A stretch of DNA of 64,000 nt from Parasphingorhabdus sp. SCSIO 66989 (GCF_032852305.1 NZ_CP136594.1:967501-1031500), one strand, 5' to 3'; positions 30,617-39,940 are shown, counted from the stretch's first letter. Notes: generated by a model not told the origin, from the letters alone. A program made the numbers and translations.

Positions 30617-31195
30617 ATGACCCGCATTCCGATCATCCCCACCATCATTGTCGCCGCTGCGATGATTACCATGATGGCGCTCGGCATCTGGCAATGGGGC
30701 AGGGCGGATGAAAAAGCGGCCCTGATCGCGCGCTATGAAGCCGCATCAGAGCAACCCGCTTTGAACTGGCCGCAGACGCTGGATGCCGATGATCTGCCGC
30801 TCTACCGGCGCTCAGGTTTCACCTGTGCAGAGGTGCTCGGCTGGCGCTCCACCAGCGGTCGCAATAAGGCGGACAGGGCAGGCTGGAGCCATATCGCTAC
30901 CTGCCGTCTCGATAATAGCGGCGAGGCCCAGCTTCAGGCGGGATGGTCTCTACAACCGGGAACGCCCGAATGGACGGGCGGCGCAGTCACCGGGATGATT
31001 GCCCCCGATGGCAAGGCGATGATCCGCCTCGTGGCCGATCCGGCAGTTGGTGGATTGGAACCTTTGGCAACTCCGACGCCCGCCGATCTGCCCAACAACC
31101 ATATCTCCTATGCGGTGCAATGGTTCCTCTTCGCCCTGATCGCCGGAGTGATTTACGCACTTGCGGTGCGCCAGCGTCTCTTGCGCCGCGCCTGA
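30617..31195 (+). CDS. SURF1-family oxidase assembly protein
   Basis: The 192-residue protein begins with a helix (IPTIIVAAAMITMMALGIWQ) followed by WGRADEKAALIARYE, the characteristic SURF1 start. It ends with NNHISYAVQWFLFALIAGVI, the conserved second helix with its YAxQWF motif. The central domain is short and poor in the usual SURF1 motifs. SURF1 aids insertion of heme a into subunit I. Its position after the oxidase operon supports this. Confidence 0.87.
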   Translation: MTRIPIIPTIIVAAAMITMMALGIWQWGRADEKAALIARYEAASEQPALNWPQTLDADDLPLYRRSGFTCAEVLGWRSTSGRNKADRAGWSHIATCRLDNSGEAQLQAGWSLQPGTPEWTGGAVTGMIAPDGKAMIRLVADPAVGGLEPLATPTPADLPNNHISYAVQWFLFALIAGVIYALAVRQRLLRRA

Positions 31196-31216
31196 TCCGC
31201 CGCTAACCGCTTTCCC

Positions 31217-32623
31217 ATGCAATATATCAGCACCAGAGGAGCCGCAGCGGCTCAGGATTTTCGAGGCGCAACGCTTGCTGGCTTGGCGAGCGATGGCGGG
31301 CTTTATCTGCCGGAAAGCTGGCCGCAATTCAGCAAAGCCGAGATCGCCGCTATGGCGGGGCTCGATTATGCTTCGCTTGCGGTGCGTATCATGCGGCCCT
31401 TTGTTACGGGCAGCCTGAGCGATGAAGAGCTGACCGAACTGTGCCAACAGGCCTATGGCGGCTTTGCGCATAAGGCGGTCACGCCTCTGGCGCAGTTGGA
31501 CGAGCGCCATTGGCTGCTCGAACTGTTCCACGGCCCGACACTGGCGTTCAAGGATGTGGCGCTGCAATTTCTGGGGCAAAGCTTCGCGCATTTCCTCGAA
31601 GGCCATGACAGGGCGCTGACCATTGTTGGCGCGACTTCGGGCGACACTGGCTCCGCCGCCATCCATGCGGTCGCGGGGCGTGAGGGGATAGAGATCTTCA
31701 TGCTCCACCCGCATGGCCGCATCTCCGATGTCCAGCGGCGGCAGATGACGACGGTGCTTTCGCCCAATGTCCACAATATCGCGATTGAGGGCAATTTTGA
31801 TGATGCCCAGGCGATGGTCAAACGCATGTTCGGCGATAGCGCGCTGACCGATACGCTCGACCTGTCGGCGGTGAACTCGATCAACTGGGCGCGGCTGATG
31901 GCGCAGATCGTCTATTATTTCGCCGCCGCGTTGCAACTGGGTGCGCCGCATCGCCCGGTCGCATTCTCGGTGCCGACGGGCAATTTCGGCGATGTCTTTG
32001 CCGGCTATGTCGCCTCGCGTATGGGGCTGCCGGTCGAGCGGCTGATCGTCGCCACCAATATCAACGATATCCTGCATCGGGCATTGAGCAGCGGCGATTA
32101 TTCGCGCGCCGAACTGTCGCCCACCGCAACGCCATCAATGGATATTCAGGTGTCATCCAATTTTGAGCGGCTTCTGTTCGACCTTGGCGGGCGCGATGGC
32201 GCGGCGATGGCCGAGACGATGCGTAGCTTTGATGCCAGCGGCGCGTTGCAGATTGATGAGACGCTGCGCGCCGCCATTGGGGAGCGCTTTGTCAGCGAAA
32301 GAGTGGATGGGGACGCGATGTCGCGTGCGATCCGTTGGGCCTATGAAGAGGCGCGACAAGTGATTGATCCGCACACCGCAATCGGTCTTGCTGCAGCGCA
32401 TCGCTATGATGGCGACCCGGCGGTGCCGGTGGTGACCTTGGCCACCGCCCACCCTGCCAAATTCGATGATGCGGTCGAGCGTGCCTGCGGTATTCGCCCA
32501 GCACTGCCAACGCGCGTCGGTGATCTGTTCGACCGGCAGGAGCAGTCGACGGTGCTGCCCAATGATTATGAGGCGGTACGCCAATTTGTGATCGAAAATG
32601 CCATGGCCAAAGCCAACGCATGA
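31217..32623 (+). CDS. thrC: Threonine synthase
   Basis: The 468-residue protein starts with MQYISTRGAAAAQDFRGATL. The PLP lysine is in ELFHGPTLAFKDVALQFLG, phosphate binding is in GATSGDTGSAAIHAV, and VPTGNFGDVFAGYVA is a further family segment. ThrC converts O-phosphohomoserine to threonine. The next gene starts inside its stop region (ATGA), showing coupling. Confidence 0.98.
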   Translation: MQYISTRGAAAAQDFRGATLAGLASDGGLYLPESWPQFSKAEIAAMAGLDYASLAVRIMRPFVTGSLSDEELTELCQQAYGGFAHKAVTPLAQLDERHWLLELFHGPTLAFKDVALQFLGQSFAHFLEGHDRALTIVGATSGDTGSAAIHAVAGREGIEIFMLHPHGRISDVQRRQMTTVLSPNVHNIAIEGNFDDAQAMVKRMFGDSALTDTLDLSAVNSINWARLMAQIVYYFAAALQLGAPHRPVAFSVPTGNFGDVFAGYVASRMGLPVERLIVATNINDILHRALSSGDYSRAELSPTATPSMDIQVSSNFERLLFDLGGRDGAAMAETMRSFDASGALQIDETLRAAIGERFVSERVDGDAMSRAIRWAYEEARQVIDPHTAIGLAAAHRYDGDPAVPVVTLATAHPAKFDDAVERACGIRPALPTRVGDLFDRQEQSTVLPNDYEAVRQFVIENAMAKANA

Positions 32624-33513
32624 CCGCTGGTGCTGTGCCTGACCTGACGCTGATGACCAGCCAGCCGCGCAGCGATTATACGCTGGTCGATAGTGGCGAT
32701 GGCCGCAAATATGAGCGCTATGGCGACTTTCACTTCATCCGCCCCGAGCCGCAGGCCATGTGGTCTCCGCGGCTGGATGACTGGCCCGCCGATGCTGAAT
32801 TTATCCCGGCCTCGGATGAGGATGGCGGCGGGCGGTGGCATTATGCCAATCCGGCGGTGCGCGATGGCTGGGAGCTGACATGGAATGACAAGGTGCGCTT
32901 TCATGCCTCTTGCACCCCCTTCCGTCATCTCGGCTTCTTCCCCGATATGGACCCGGTGTGGCGCTGGATGCGCGCGCAGATTGTTGGGCTGGACATGCCG
33001 CAGGTGATGAATCTCTTCGGCTATACCGGGGTCGGCACGCTGGCGCTGTCGGCAGCGGGGGCACATATGGTCCATGTCGACGCCTCGAAGAAATCCGTGG
33101 CACAGGCGCGCGATAATGCGGCATTGTCGGGTATGGCCGACCGTCCGATCCGTTGGCTGGTCGAAGATGCGGCCAAGTTCACCGCGCGCGAAGTGCGGCG
33201 CGGGCGGCGTTATGATGGTATCTTGCTCGACCCGCCCAAATTCGGTCGCGGCCCCAATGGCGAAACCTGGCGGATCGAGATGAATCTGCCCGACCTGATT
33301 GCCGATTGCCGCCAGCTGGTGGATGCGGATTCGCGCTTTGTCTTTCTCACCGTCTATGCCGTGCGTATGTCGCCGCTGGCGCTCGAAGCCTTGATGCAGC
33401 AGCATTTTAGCGATCTGCCCGGCAAGGTCGAAGCGGGTGAGCTGGCGGTCGCGGAAGAGGGCGGTCGCCTGATGCTCCCCACGGCATTATTTGCACGCTG
33501 GTCCGCCGCGTAA
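32620..33513 (+). CDS. SAM-dependent methyltransferase of the RlmI/COG1092 type
   Basis: The 297-residue protein has a Rossmann methyltransferase core: VMNLFGYTGVGTLALSAAG (motif I), HVDASKKSVAQARDNA and the catalytic ILLDPPKFGRGPNGETW. The DPPK motif is typical of rRNA cytosine-5 or related N/C methyltransferases in COG1092. The N-terminal PUA domain of RlmI is not evident. The substrate is likely rRNA but is unproved. It is coupled to thrC. Confidence 0.88.
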   Translation: MTAGAVPDLTLMTSQPRSDYTLVDSGDGRKYERYGDFHFIRPEPQAMWSPRLDDWPADAEFIPASDEDGGGRWHYANPAVRDGWELTWNDKVRFHASCTPFRHLGFFPDMDPVWRWMRAQIVGLDMPQVMNLFGYTGVGTLALSAAGAHMVHVDASKKSVAQARDNAALSGMADRPIRWLVEDAAKFTAREVRRGRRYDGILLDPPKFGRGPNGETWRIEMNLPDLIADCRQLVDADSRFVFLTVYAVRMSPLALEALMQQHFSDLPGKVEAGELAVAEEGGRLMLPTALFARWSAA

Positions 33514-33525
33514 TAAAGGAAGCCC

Positions 33526-33906
33526 ATGACGCTTAACCCGACAGACCAGCTGATACTGGAAGTGGCCGATTTTGAGGTGCCGGTGCTGACCGGCATTTAT
33601 TCAGAAGAGACCAAGCTGCCCCAGCCGCTGCGCATCACCATCCGCGCCGAGCTGGTGATGCAGGACCATTATGATCCCGACACGCCCTTGAGCGCATCGA
33701 AAAACTATATGGACCTGAAGCACGCTGCCTCGACCGCTTTGCCCGAGGGCGTGCACTTCACCCTGATTGAAGGTGTAGCGGACCATATTATCGATACGCT
33801 TTTTCTGCAGGACAAACGGGTCAAGGCGGTTGAGGTCAAGATCGTCAAGCTGGCCATTGCCGAGGCGGATGAGGCCATCGGCATCACCATGACGCGGCGC
33901 AGATAA
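33526..33906 (+). CDS. folB: Dihydroneopterin aldolase-family protein
   Basis: The 126-residue protein has the tunnelling-fold pattern VLTGIYSEETKLPQPLRITI, followed by YMDLKHAASTALPEGVHFTL and IDTLFLQDKRVKAVEVKI. FolB cleaves dihydroneopterin to 6-hydroxymethyl-dihydropterin in folate synthesis. The catalytic residues are not individually assignable here, so an epimerase activity (FolX-like) is possible. It shares one base with the next gene. Confidence 0.82.
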   Translation: MTLNPTDQLILEVADFEVPVLTGIYSEETKLPQPLRITIRAELVMQDHYDPDTPLSASKNYMDLKHAASTALPEGVHFTLIEGVADHIIDTLFLQDKRVKAVEVKIVKLAIAEADEAIGITMTRRR

Positions 33907-34679
33907 TGAGCGGGTCGCGACCGGCAAAGCTGGCGCTGGTGACCGGAGGCTGCCGCCGTGTCGGCGCGGCGATTTCGGCGCATTTGGCGGAGCAGGGCTA
34001 TGCGCTGGCGCTGCATGGGCATAGCGATGCAGAGCCGGATGAGGCGCTGGCGGCAGTGCTGAAGCGGCAGGGCATGGAATGGCATGGCTTTCTCGCGGAC
34101 CTGACCGAAGAGGAAGCGCCGGCAACGCTGATGCAGCAAGTTGCTGCGCATTTTGGCCGCTCCCCGGACCTGCTGGTCAACAATGCCTCGCTGTTTGGTG
34201 ATGACCGGATCGACACGCTTGATGCGGCCTCGCTCGAACGGCATTGGCGCATCCATCTCACCGCGCCGACATTGCTGACACAGGCGCTTTATAAACATAC
34301 AGGCGAGGATGACCGTGCCTCGGTGGTCAACATTGTCGATCAGCGGGTGCGCAATCCGCATGCAGATCAGCTTTCCTATACCCTGTCCAAACAGGCGCTG
34401 GCGGAATCCATCCGCACCTTGGCAAAAGCATGCGCGCCGCGCCTTCGCATCAATGGCGTCGCGCCGGGGATGACGCTGGAAACCGAGGATTATGCTGAAG
34501 GCCAGATGGAGAGCATCGCCGCGGTGATGCCGCTGCAGCGTAACTCAAACCCGCAAGATATTGCCGCTGCTGTGGCTTATTTTGCTGCATCAGAGGCGGT
34601 TACCGGGCAATTGCTCTATGTCGATGGCGGGGCGCATATGGTGCCTTATGACCGCGATTTTCTCCATCTCGCAAAATAG
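33906..34679 (+). CDS. SDR-family pteridine reductase-like protein
   Basis: The 257-residue short-chain dehydrogenase has the TGGCRRVGAAISAHLAEQG cofactor site with the double Arg that marks pteridine reductases (PTR1/FolM). It has NNASLFGDD, and the YxxxK pair in LSYTLSKQALAES. The one-base overlap with folB supports a role in pterin or folate reduction such as dihydromonapterin reductase. The activity is inferred from the Arg motif and context. Confidence 0.82.
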   Translation: MSGSRPAKLALVTGGCRRVGAAISAHLAEQGYALALHGHSDAEPDEALAAVLKRQGMEWHGFLADLTEEEAPATLMQQVAAHFGRSPDLLVNNASLFGDDRIDTLDAASLERHWRIHLTAPTLLTQALYKHTGEDDRASVVNIVDQRVRNPHADQLSYTLSKQALAESIRTLAKACAPRLRINGVAPGMTLETEDYAEGQMESIAAVMPLQRNSNPQDIAAAVAYFAASEAVTGQLLYVDGGAHMVPYDRDFLHLAK

Positions 34680-34777
34680 CCTCATATCGCCGAAAATATG
34701 CTTTGCTTTATGGGAACCGTTTGCAACAAGCGGCGTTTCTGAAGCTTGGATAACAGTATATCATGAGGGAAGCATTT

Positions 34778-35353
34778 ATGCGTAATTCAATCTCCAAACT
34801 ATTTGCCGCCGGTGCGGCGCTTTCACTGGCCGCTTGTGCCGCTCCGGAAGAAGCTGCTGAGGGCGAAGAAACCGCCGCTGAAGGCGAGGGCACCGAAGCT
34901 GAGGCTGCTGGCACCATCGTCGATGTTGCGTCGGGCAATGAGGATTTCTCGACACTGGTAACCGCTGTTACCGCTGCCGAGCTTGGCGAAACCCTGTCGG
35001 GCGAAGGTCCGTTCACCGTATTCGCGCCGACCAATGCTGCGTTTGAGAAGCTGGGTGATCAGGTCGCCGAGCTGACCAAGCCGGAGAATAAGGAAACGCT
35101 GGCCGCCGTGCTGACCTATCATGTGGTCCCGGGCAAGGTTGTCGCTGCCGATGTCGCCAAGCTGATCGAAGAAGGCGAGGGCGAAGCCACAGTCGAGACG
35201 GTTCAGGGCGATGCGCTGAGCATCAAGATGGAAGGTGATCAGGTCGTACTGACCGACGCCAAGGGCGGCACCTCGACTGTCACCGCCACCGATGTGGAAG
35301 CTTCAAACGGCGTTATCCATGTCATTGACACCGTGATTATGCCCGCTGGCTAA
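34778..35353 (+). CDS. Fasciclin (FAS1) domain lipoprotein
   Basis: The ATG at 34778, after GAGGGAAG, gives 191 residues. The signal ends SLAACAAP with a lipobox Cys. After an acidic linker comes a FAS1 domain: DFSTLVTAVTAAELGETLSG, FTVFAPTNAAFEKL, LTYHVVPGKV and NGVIHVIDTVIMP. FAS1 domains mediate adhesion or matrix contacts. An envelope location is inferred from the lipobox. Confidence 0.92.
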   Translation: MRNSISKLFAAGAALSLAACAAPEEAAEGEETAAEGEGTEAEAAGTIVDVASGNEDFSTLVTAVTAAELGETLSGEGPFTVFAPTNAAFEKLGDQVAELTKPENKETLAAVLTYHVVPGKVVAADVAKLIEEGEGEATVETVQGDALSIKMEGDQVVLTDAKGGTSTVTATDVEASNGVIHVIDTVIMPAG

Positions 35354-35376
35354 GCGCTGTTGATCAAGGTTTTGGG

Positions 35377-35411
35377 AAAGGCGGTGCGAAACCATTCGCG
35401 CCGCCTTTTTC
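35377..35411 (+). terminator. Terminator after the fasciclin gene
   Basis: AAAGGCGGTGCGAA and TTCGCGCCGCCTTTTT form a near-perfect hairpin with a T-tract, 24 bases past the stop. Confidence 0.88.
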
Positions 35412-35431
35412 GCTATCTTGTCGTCCTTTTT

Positions 35432-35652
35432 CGTCATTCCGGCGAAGGCCGGAATCCATCCCGCCTCCAATGCTAAAGTCGATTCCATTTACACTGAGTC
35501 GTCATTGCGAGGAGCGAAGCGACGCGGCAATCCAGAGCAGGTGCGTGTTGCCCTGGATTGCTTCGCTACGCTCGCAATGACGTGTTTCAAGCTAAGAGAA
35601 AAACAGTCTAGAACGACAGTCGGTATAGACCCCGGCCTTCGCCGGGGTGACG
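35432..35652. repeat. Family B element, copy 2, containing a family A repeat
   Basis: The left arm CGTCATTCCGGCGAAGGCCG and right arm CGGCCTTCGCCGGGGTGACG are complementary. A complete family A repeat lies between them at 35500-35582. It is the clearest case of a repeat inside a repeat. Confidence 0.9.
35500..35582. repeat. Family A palindromic repeat, copy 2
   Basis: Starts CGTCATTGCGAGGAGCGAAG and ends CTACGCTCGCAATGACG, with the inner arms GGCAATCCAGAGC and CTGGATTGC. It is nested in the family B element and lies between two convergent genes. Confidence 0.92.
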
Positions 35653-35660
35653 TGCGTGCA

Positions 35661-36593
35661 CTATGCCTTAATCAACCCAATCTCCACCAGCCGCTCATGC
35701 AGATAGTCATCCGCCAGCATCGGTTCAGGATAGCGATTGGGGTTATCCTCGCTGATACACTGGTCCAGCGTCTTGATCGGGAAGTCGGAACGCAGATGCA
35801 GGAAATAAGGCATGGAATAGCGGCTATGCGCGGCGCGGTCTGAGGCCGGGTTGATCACCCGATGCGTTGTCGATGGCAGCACATGGTTGGTCAGCCGCTG
35901 CAGCATATCGCCGACATTGATCACCAGCGCGCCCTCGGGCGGATTGGCGGGGATCCAGTTGCCCTCGCGTGTCAGCAGTTGCAGCCCGGCCTCTTCTGCG
36001 CCCAGCAACAGGGTGATCAGATTAATATCCTCATGCGCCCCGGCGCGGATCGCGCCCGGCTCGGCATCGGCAACCGGGGGATAGTGCAGTAGGCGCAGGA
36101 TTGAGTTGCCGTCTTCCACCGTCGGCGCGAACCAGTCTTCCGGCAGGCCTAAGTGCAGCGCAATGCGTGACAGGATGATATTGCCGACCCGGTCAAACTC
36201 GGCATAGAGCGGCTCGAATATCTCCCGGAAATCGGCGGGTTGATCGGGCCAGACATTGGCAGGCATTGAGTCTTTTAAGGGACTATCAGAGGCCAGTTCG
36301 CGACCGACATGCCAGAATTCTTTCAGATCATGCAGCTTGGCATCTTTGGCGATCTCGGTACCGAAAGCGGTATAGCCGCGCTGGCCGCCGCCTGCCGAAC
36401 TGTCATAGCGCAGTTTCTCTTCCACCGGCAGGGCAAAGAACTCGCGCGTCTTGTCCCACGCCTTGGCCACCAGATCCGCATCCAGCCCATGGTCACGCAC
36501 CAGCGCAAAGCCATGTTTGCGAAAGCTTGCGCCAATTGCATCTGCGAAACTGTGCTTGTCATCATTGAGCGAAAGAACGGGCAGCTTGTCCAT
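35661..36593 (-). CDS. Isopenicillin N synthase-family 2OG-Fe(II) oxygenase
   Basis: The ATG at 36593 gives 310 residues. The iron ligands are visible in AHEDINLITLLLG (His, Asp) and STTHRVINP (His), and the cosubstrate segment is RYSMPYFLHLRSD. An N-terminal DIOX_N region contains FALVRDHGLDADL. Such bacterial enzymes hydroxylate or oxidise small molecules; the substrate is not predictable. Confidence 0.88.
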   Translation of the reverse strand: MDKLPVLSLNDDKHSFADAIGASFRKHGFALVRDHGLDADLVAKAWDKTREFFALPVEEKLRYDSSAGGGQRGYTAFGTEIAKDAKLHDLKEFWHVGRELASDSPLKDSMPANVWPDQPADFREIFEPLYAEFDRVGNIILSRIALHLGLPEDWFAPTVEDGNSILRLLHYPPVADAEPGAIRAGAHEDINLITLLLGAEEAGLQLLTREGNWIPANPPEGALVINVGDMLQRLTNHVLPSTTHRVINPASDRAAHSRYSMPYFLHLRSDFPIKTLDQCISEDNPNRYPEPMLADDYLHERLVEIGLIKA

Positions 36594-36655
36594 GGGTCTT
36601 GTCCTGATAAAGATAGTCGCCACGTCTCTAACGACAGAAGAAGGGCATGAAAAGC

Positions 36656-37072
36656 ATGAGCGCACACTATTGGCTGATGAAATCCGAACCCGATGAATAT
36701 GGTTGGGATGATCTGGTTGCCGAAAAGGAAGGCATTTGGGATGGTGTGAAAAACGCCCAGGCCAGCAACAATATGAAGGCGATGAAGACCGGCGAGCAGG
36801 TATTTTTCTACCATTCGCGCCAGGGGCTGGAGATTGTCGGCATCATGGTGGTAAGCGAAGAGGCTTTTCCTGACCCGACCGACGAGACGGGCCGCTGGAT
36901 CGCGGTGAAGGTCAAGCCGGAGCGCAAGCTGGATAACCCGGTCAGTCTCAAGGCGATGAAGCAGAACCCGAAGCTCTCAGAGCTCGCAATCATCCGCCAG
37001 TCGCGCCTCTCGGTTGCATCTGTTACTGAGGATCAGTGGCAAGAAATACTTGCGATGTCCCAAGCAGAATAA
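36656..37072 (+). CDS. EVE domain-containing protein
   Basis: The 138-residue protein starts AHYWLMKSEPDEYGWDDL and contains WDGVKNAQASNNMKAMKTGE and FYHSRQGLEIVGIMVVSEEA, the EVE pattern. EVE domains are PUA-like and bind modified bases in DNA or RNA. The ATG at 36656 is preferred over 36647, because the latter is only two bases after the ribosome site. It is divergent from the oxygenase gene. Confidence 0.9.
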   Translation: MSAHYWLMKSEPDEYGWDDLVAEKEGIWDGVKNAQASNNMKAMKTGEQVFFYHSRQGLEIVGIMVVSEEAFPDPTDETGRWIAVKVKPERKLDNPVSLKAMKQNPKLSELAIIRQSRLSVASVTEDQWQEILAMSQAE

Positions 37073-37154
37073 GGCGGCGTAATTAAAGCGTCATGCCAAT
37101 ATGCTGATTTGCAAATTGAAGCCGCAAAAATGCGGCAAATAAGGAAGGAAAAAC

Positions 37155-37904
37155 ATGGCACGTTTTGACGGCAAGAAAGTCCTGATCACAGGCGGCACCA
37201 GCGGCATTGGTCTGGCGGGTGCGAAAATCATCGCTCAAGAAGGCGGTACGGTGGCGATTACCGGTACCAATCAGGGACGGCTCGACGCTGCGCTGGCCGC
37301 GCTGCCAGAAGGCACAATCGGCTTTACCAATGATGCCGGTGACCCGCAGGCTGCCAAGGTGCTGGCCGAGACGGTGAAGGAGAAGATGGGCGGTGTCGAT
37401 GGCATCTGGCTGAATGCCGGCTTTGGCACTTTCCGCGCCAACACCGATGAAGCGGTGGAGAGCTTTGACGCGATGACCAATGTCAACGTGCGCGGCCCGG
37501 TCTTGCAGATGGCTGAGCTGATCCCGGCGATCAATGAAGGCGGTTCGGTCGTCGTCACTGCATCGGTCGCGCCCTATCTGGGGCAGGCGCAGGGTGCGGT
37601 ATATTCCGCCACCAAAGGCGCTGTGACGGCGTTGACCCGCTCATGGGCCTCGGATCTGGCACCGCGCAATATCCGCGTCAATTCAGTCGCACCCGGGCCG
37701 ATTGAAACCAACTTCTTTGATGGCATGGGCCTCACCGATGAGCAGGTTGAAAAGTTCACACAAAACATCGCCAGTCAGGTTCCACTTGGCCGTTTTGGTA
37801 CTTCGGAAGAGGCAGCTGAAGTCGCGTTGTTCCTGCTCTCTGATCAGGCAAGCTATGTCACCGGATCGCAGTTCATGGTCGATGGCGGTATGACGTTGCG
37901 TTAA
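37155..37904 (+). CDS. Short-chain dehydrogenase/reductase
   Basis: The 249-residue SDR has the cofactor motif TGGTSGIGLAGAKI, LNAGFGTFRANTDE, and the YxxxK pair in AVYSATKGAVTALTRSW. Its C-terminus (VTGSQFMVDGGMTLR) is classical. The substrate is unknown. A GGAAGGAAAAAC ribosome site precedes its ATG. It is followed by a branched palindromic element. Confidence 0.92.
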   Translation: MARFDGKKVLITGGTSGIGLAGAKIIAQEGGTVAITGTNQGRLDAALAALPEGTIGFTNDAGDPQAAKVLAETVKEKMGGVDGIWLNAGFGTFRANTDEAVESFDAMTNVNVRGPVLQMAELIPAINEGGSVVVTASVAPYLGQAQGAVYSATKGAVTALTRSWASDLAPRNIRVNSVAPGPIETNFFDGMGLTDEQVEKFTQNIASQVPLGRFGTSEEAAEVALFLLSDQASYVTGSQFMVDGGMTLR

Positions 37905-37907
37905 AAT

Positions 37908-38028
37908 CTCCCTCCCCTTCAGGAGTGGCCGGATCGTTTCGGGTCGAAATTGCCCCCGGCAATTTCTAAAACATGCCGGGAGCATGTTTTACCCGAACCG
38001 AGCCAGCCACTGGATTAAGGGAGGGGGG
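37908..38028. repeat. Branched palindromic element (three-way structure)
   Basis: The outer stem is CTCCCTCCCCTT with AAGGGAGGGG. The next stem pairs AGTGGC (37924) with GCCACT (38006), then TTCGGGT (37938) with ACCCGAA (37991). Inside are two perfect hairpins: AAATTGCC-CCC-GGCAATTT (37947-37965) and AAAACATGC-CGGGA-GCATGTTTT (37968-37990). It lies between convergent genes and could fold as DNA cruciform or RNA. Confidence 0.85.
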
Positions 38029-38071
38029 TTATCCGCTTGCACGGCGCTTAAATGACAGCCCCCTCTCCCAA

Positions 38072-38095
38072 CCCTCTCCCCTGAAGGGGAGAGGG
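38072..38095. repeat. Perfect hairpin in the gap after SDR/TPP genes
   Basis: CCCTCTCCCC-TGAA-GGGGAGAGGG is a ten-base-pair perfect hairpin between the convergent SDR and TPP enzyme genes. It lacks a T-tract, so it is not a classical terminator. Confidence 0.75.
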
Positions 38096-38154
38096 CTATA
38101 TGATCTTCGCGCTCTTCGCTTATTCGCTATCTTCGCGAGAAACCGATTTAAGCG

Positions 38155-39807
38155 CTAAGCCTTCCGCAACGCACTCACCCGAACCCCGCCAGCAGTCAGA
38201 TGCTCAATATCAGTCTTCAGGTGCAACAAGCGGATACCATCGCGCGCCATCGCCTGCTCCAGCGCCGGAGCAAAATCGGCTGTTTTCTCGACCGTCGCGG
38301 TCCACGCACCGAATGCCGCGCCAAAAGCTGCAAAATCAGGATTGTGTAACTCGGTGCCGCTCACCCGCGCCGGATAATCGCGCTCCTGATGCATGCGTAT
38401 CGTGCCATAGCCGCCATTGTCGACCACCAGCACCAACAGGTTCGCGCCATGCTGTGCGGCGGTCGCCAGTTCCTGCCCGTTCATCAGAAAATCGCCATCG
38501 CCAGCCACCGCGACAACACAGCGCTCAGGGAAGCGTAGTGCTGCGGCGACTGCGGCGGGAACGCCATAGCCCATGGCACCGGCAGTAGGGGCCAACTGGC
38601 TCGGCATATCGCCATAGGGCCAATAGCGATGCCACCAGCCGGAGAAATTACCCGCGCCATTGCAGATTATGCTGTCCGCCGGGCAGTGTTCGCGCATCGC
38701 GGCGACGCATTGACCAAGGTCCAGCGCCGCATCGCTCGGTTGCAGCGTGGACCATTGCAGCCATTCATCATGCGCCTTGGCACCGGCGTCGAAGCTGAGC
38801 AGATCATGGTCCCAAAGCGCCGCGGTCTCGGCAAATTCCGACATATCGGCGCAGATCGGCAGATCGGTGCGATAGACACGGTTGAGTTCATTGGGATCGG
38901 GATGAACATGCACCAAAGTCTGATCAGTATGGTCCGGGGTAATCAGCGTATAGCCATCGGTGGTGGCCTCGCCCAGCCGCGCACCGACCGCAAGGATCAG
39001 GTCCGCCTTTTTGACTCGTTCAACCAGCTTGGGATTGGGCCCATAGCCGAGATTGCCGGCATAGACCGCGCTGTCATTTGGGAAAGCATCCTGCCGCCGA
39101 AAAGCGCAGGCGACGGGCAGACCGATACGCTCGGCAAAGACCCGGAAATTGGCGCGGGTTTCCGCATCCCAATCCGCGCCGCCGACAATCGCAATCGGAT
39201 CGGTGGCATCGCGCAGCAAATCCTCTAGCGCCGTCATCGCATCAGGGCAGAGCGGTTGGGCAGGACGGATCACCTTGGGGCGATCGACTGCCTCCACCTC
39301 ATCGCGCAGCATATCCTCAGGCAGGGCCAGCACCACCGGTCCGGGTCTTCCGGACAGCGCCGTGGCATAAGCGCGCGCAGCATATTCCGGGATGCGCGCC
39401 GCATCATCAATCCGCGCTGCCCATTTCGCCAGCGGCGTAAACATCGCGGTGAAATCAACTTCCTGAAAACCCTCGCGGTCGCGATCACCGCGTGCGACAT
39501 CGCCGATAAACAGGATCATCGGCTGCGAATCCTGCATCGCCACATGCACGCCGATACTGGCATTGGTCGCGCCGGGTCCGCGGGTGACAAAGGCGATACC
39601 CGGCTGCCCGGTCATCGCGCCATCGGCACACGCCATGAAGGTGACGCCCGCCTCCTGTCGGCACACCACGGTGTCGATATCGGCACTGCGATCATGCAGC
39701 GCGTCGAGCACCGCAAGGAAGCTCTCTCCGGGCACGGTGAACAGCCGGTCGCAACCTTGGATGATCAGCTGATCGGCAAGTATTTCGCCGCCGGTGCGTT
39801 TGGTCAT
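38155..39807 (-). CDS. Thiamine pyrophosphate-dependent acetolactate synthase-like enzyme
   Basis: The ATG at 39807 gives 550 residues. The N-terminal domain has GCDRLFTVPGESFLAVLDAL and VVCRQEAGVTFMACADG with the catalytic Glu. The C-terminal domain has the TPP motif GDGDFLMNGQELATAAQHGAN. It resembles the large subunit of acetolactate synthases and other 2-oxo acid lyases or decarboxylases. No small regulatory subunit is beside it, so a catabolic role with the upstream aldehyde dehydrogenase is more likely than branched-chain synthesis. Confidence 0.88.
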   Translation of the reverse strand: MTKRTGGEILADQLIIQGCDRLFTVPGESFLAVLDALHDRSADIDTVVCRQEAGVTFMACADGAMTGQPGIAFVTRGPGATNASIGVHVAMQDSQPMILFIGDVARGDRDREGFQEVDFTAMFTPLAKWAARIDDAARIPEYAARAYATALSGRPGPVVLALPEDMLRDEVEAVDRPKVIRPAQPLCPDAMTALEDLLRDATDPIAIVGGADWDAETRANFRVFAERIGLPVACAFRRQDAFPNDSAVYAGNLGYGPNPKLVERVKKADLILAVGARLGEATTDGYTLITPDHTDQTLVHVHPDPNELNRVYRTDLPICADMSEFAETAALWDHDLLSFDAGAKAHDEWLQWSTLQPSDAALDLGQCVAAMREHCPADSIICNGAGNFSGWWHRYWPYGDMPSQLAPTAGAMGYGVPAAVAAALRFPERCVVAVAGDGDFLMNGQELATAAQHGANLLVLVVDNGGYGTIRMHQERDYPARVSGTELHNPDFAAFGAAFGAWTATVEKTADFAPALEQAMARDGIRLLHLKTDIEHLTAGGVRVSALRKA

Positions 39808-39834
39808 ATTGGCCCTTTCTTTATCCTGCCTCTT

Positions 39835-39920
39835 CGCCATTCCGGCGAAGGCCGGAATCTATCCCATGTCTCGAGTTTTGTGGATAGACGGGCTGGACCC
39901 CGGCCTTCGCCGGGGTGACG
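39835..39920. repeat. Family B palindromic repeat, copy 3
   Basis: CGCCATTCCGGCGAAGGCCG is mirrored by CGGCCTTCGCCGGGGTGACG. It lies between the aldehyde dehydrogenase and TPP enzyme genes. Confidence 0.88.
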
Positions 39921-39940
39921 AGTTGGTTTATCACCTATTC

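Noticed and set aside
30950-32077. Minus-strand frame of 375 codons opposite SURF1 and thrC
   Set aside because: Shadow of thrC; spans a gene boundary on the other strand and has no domain.
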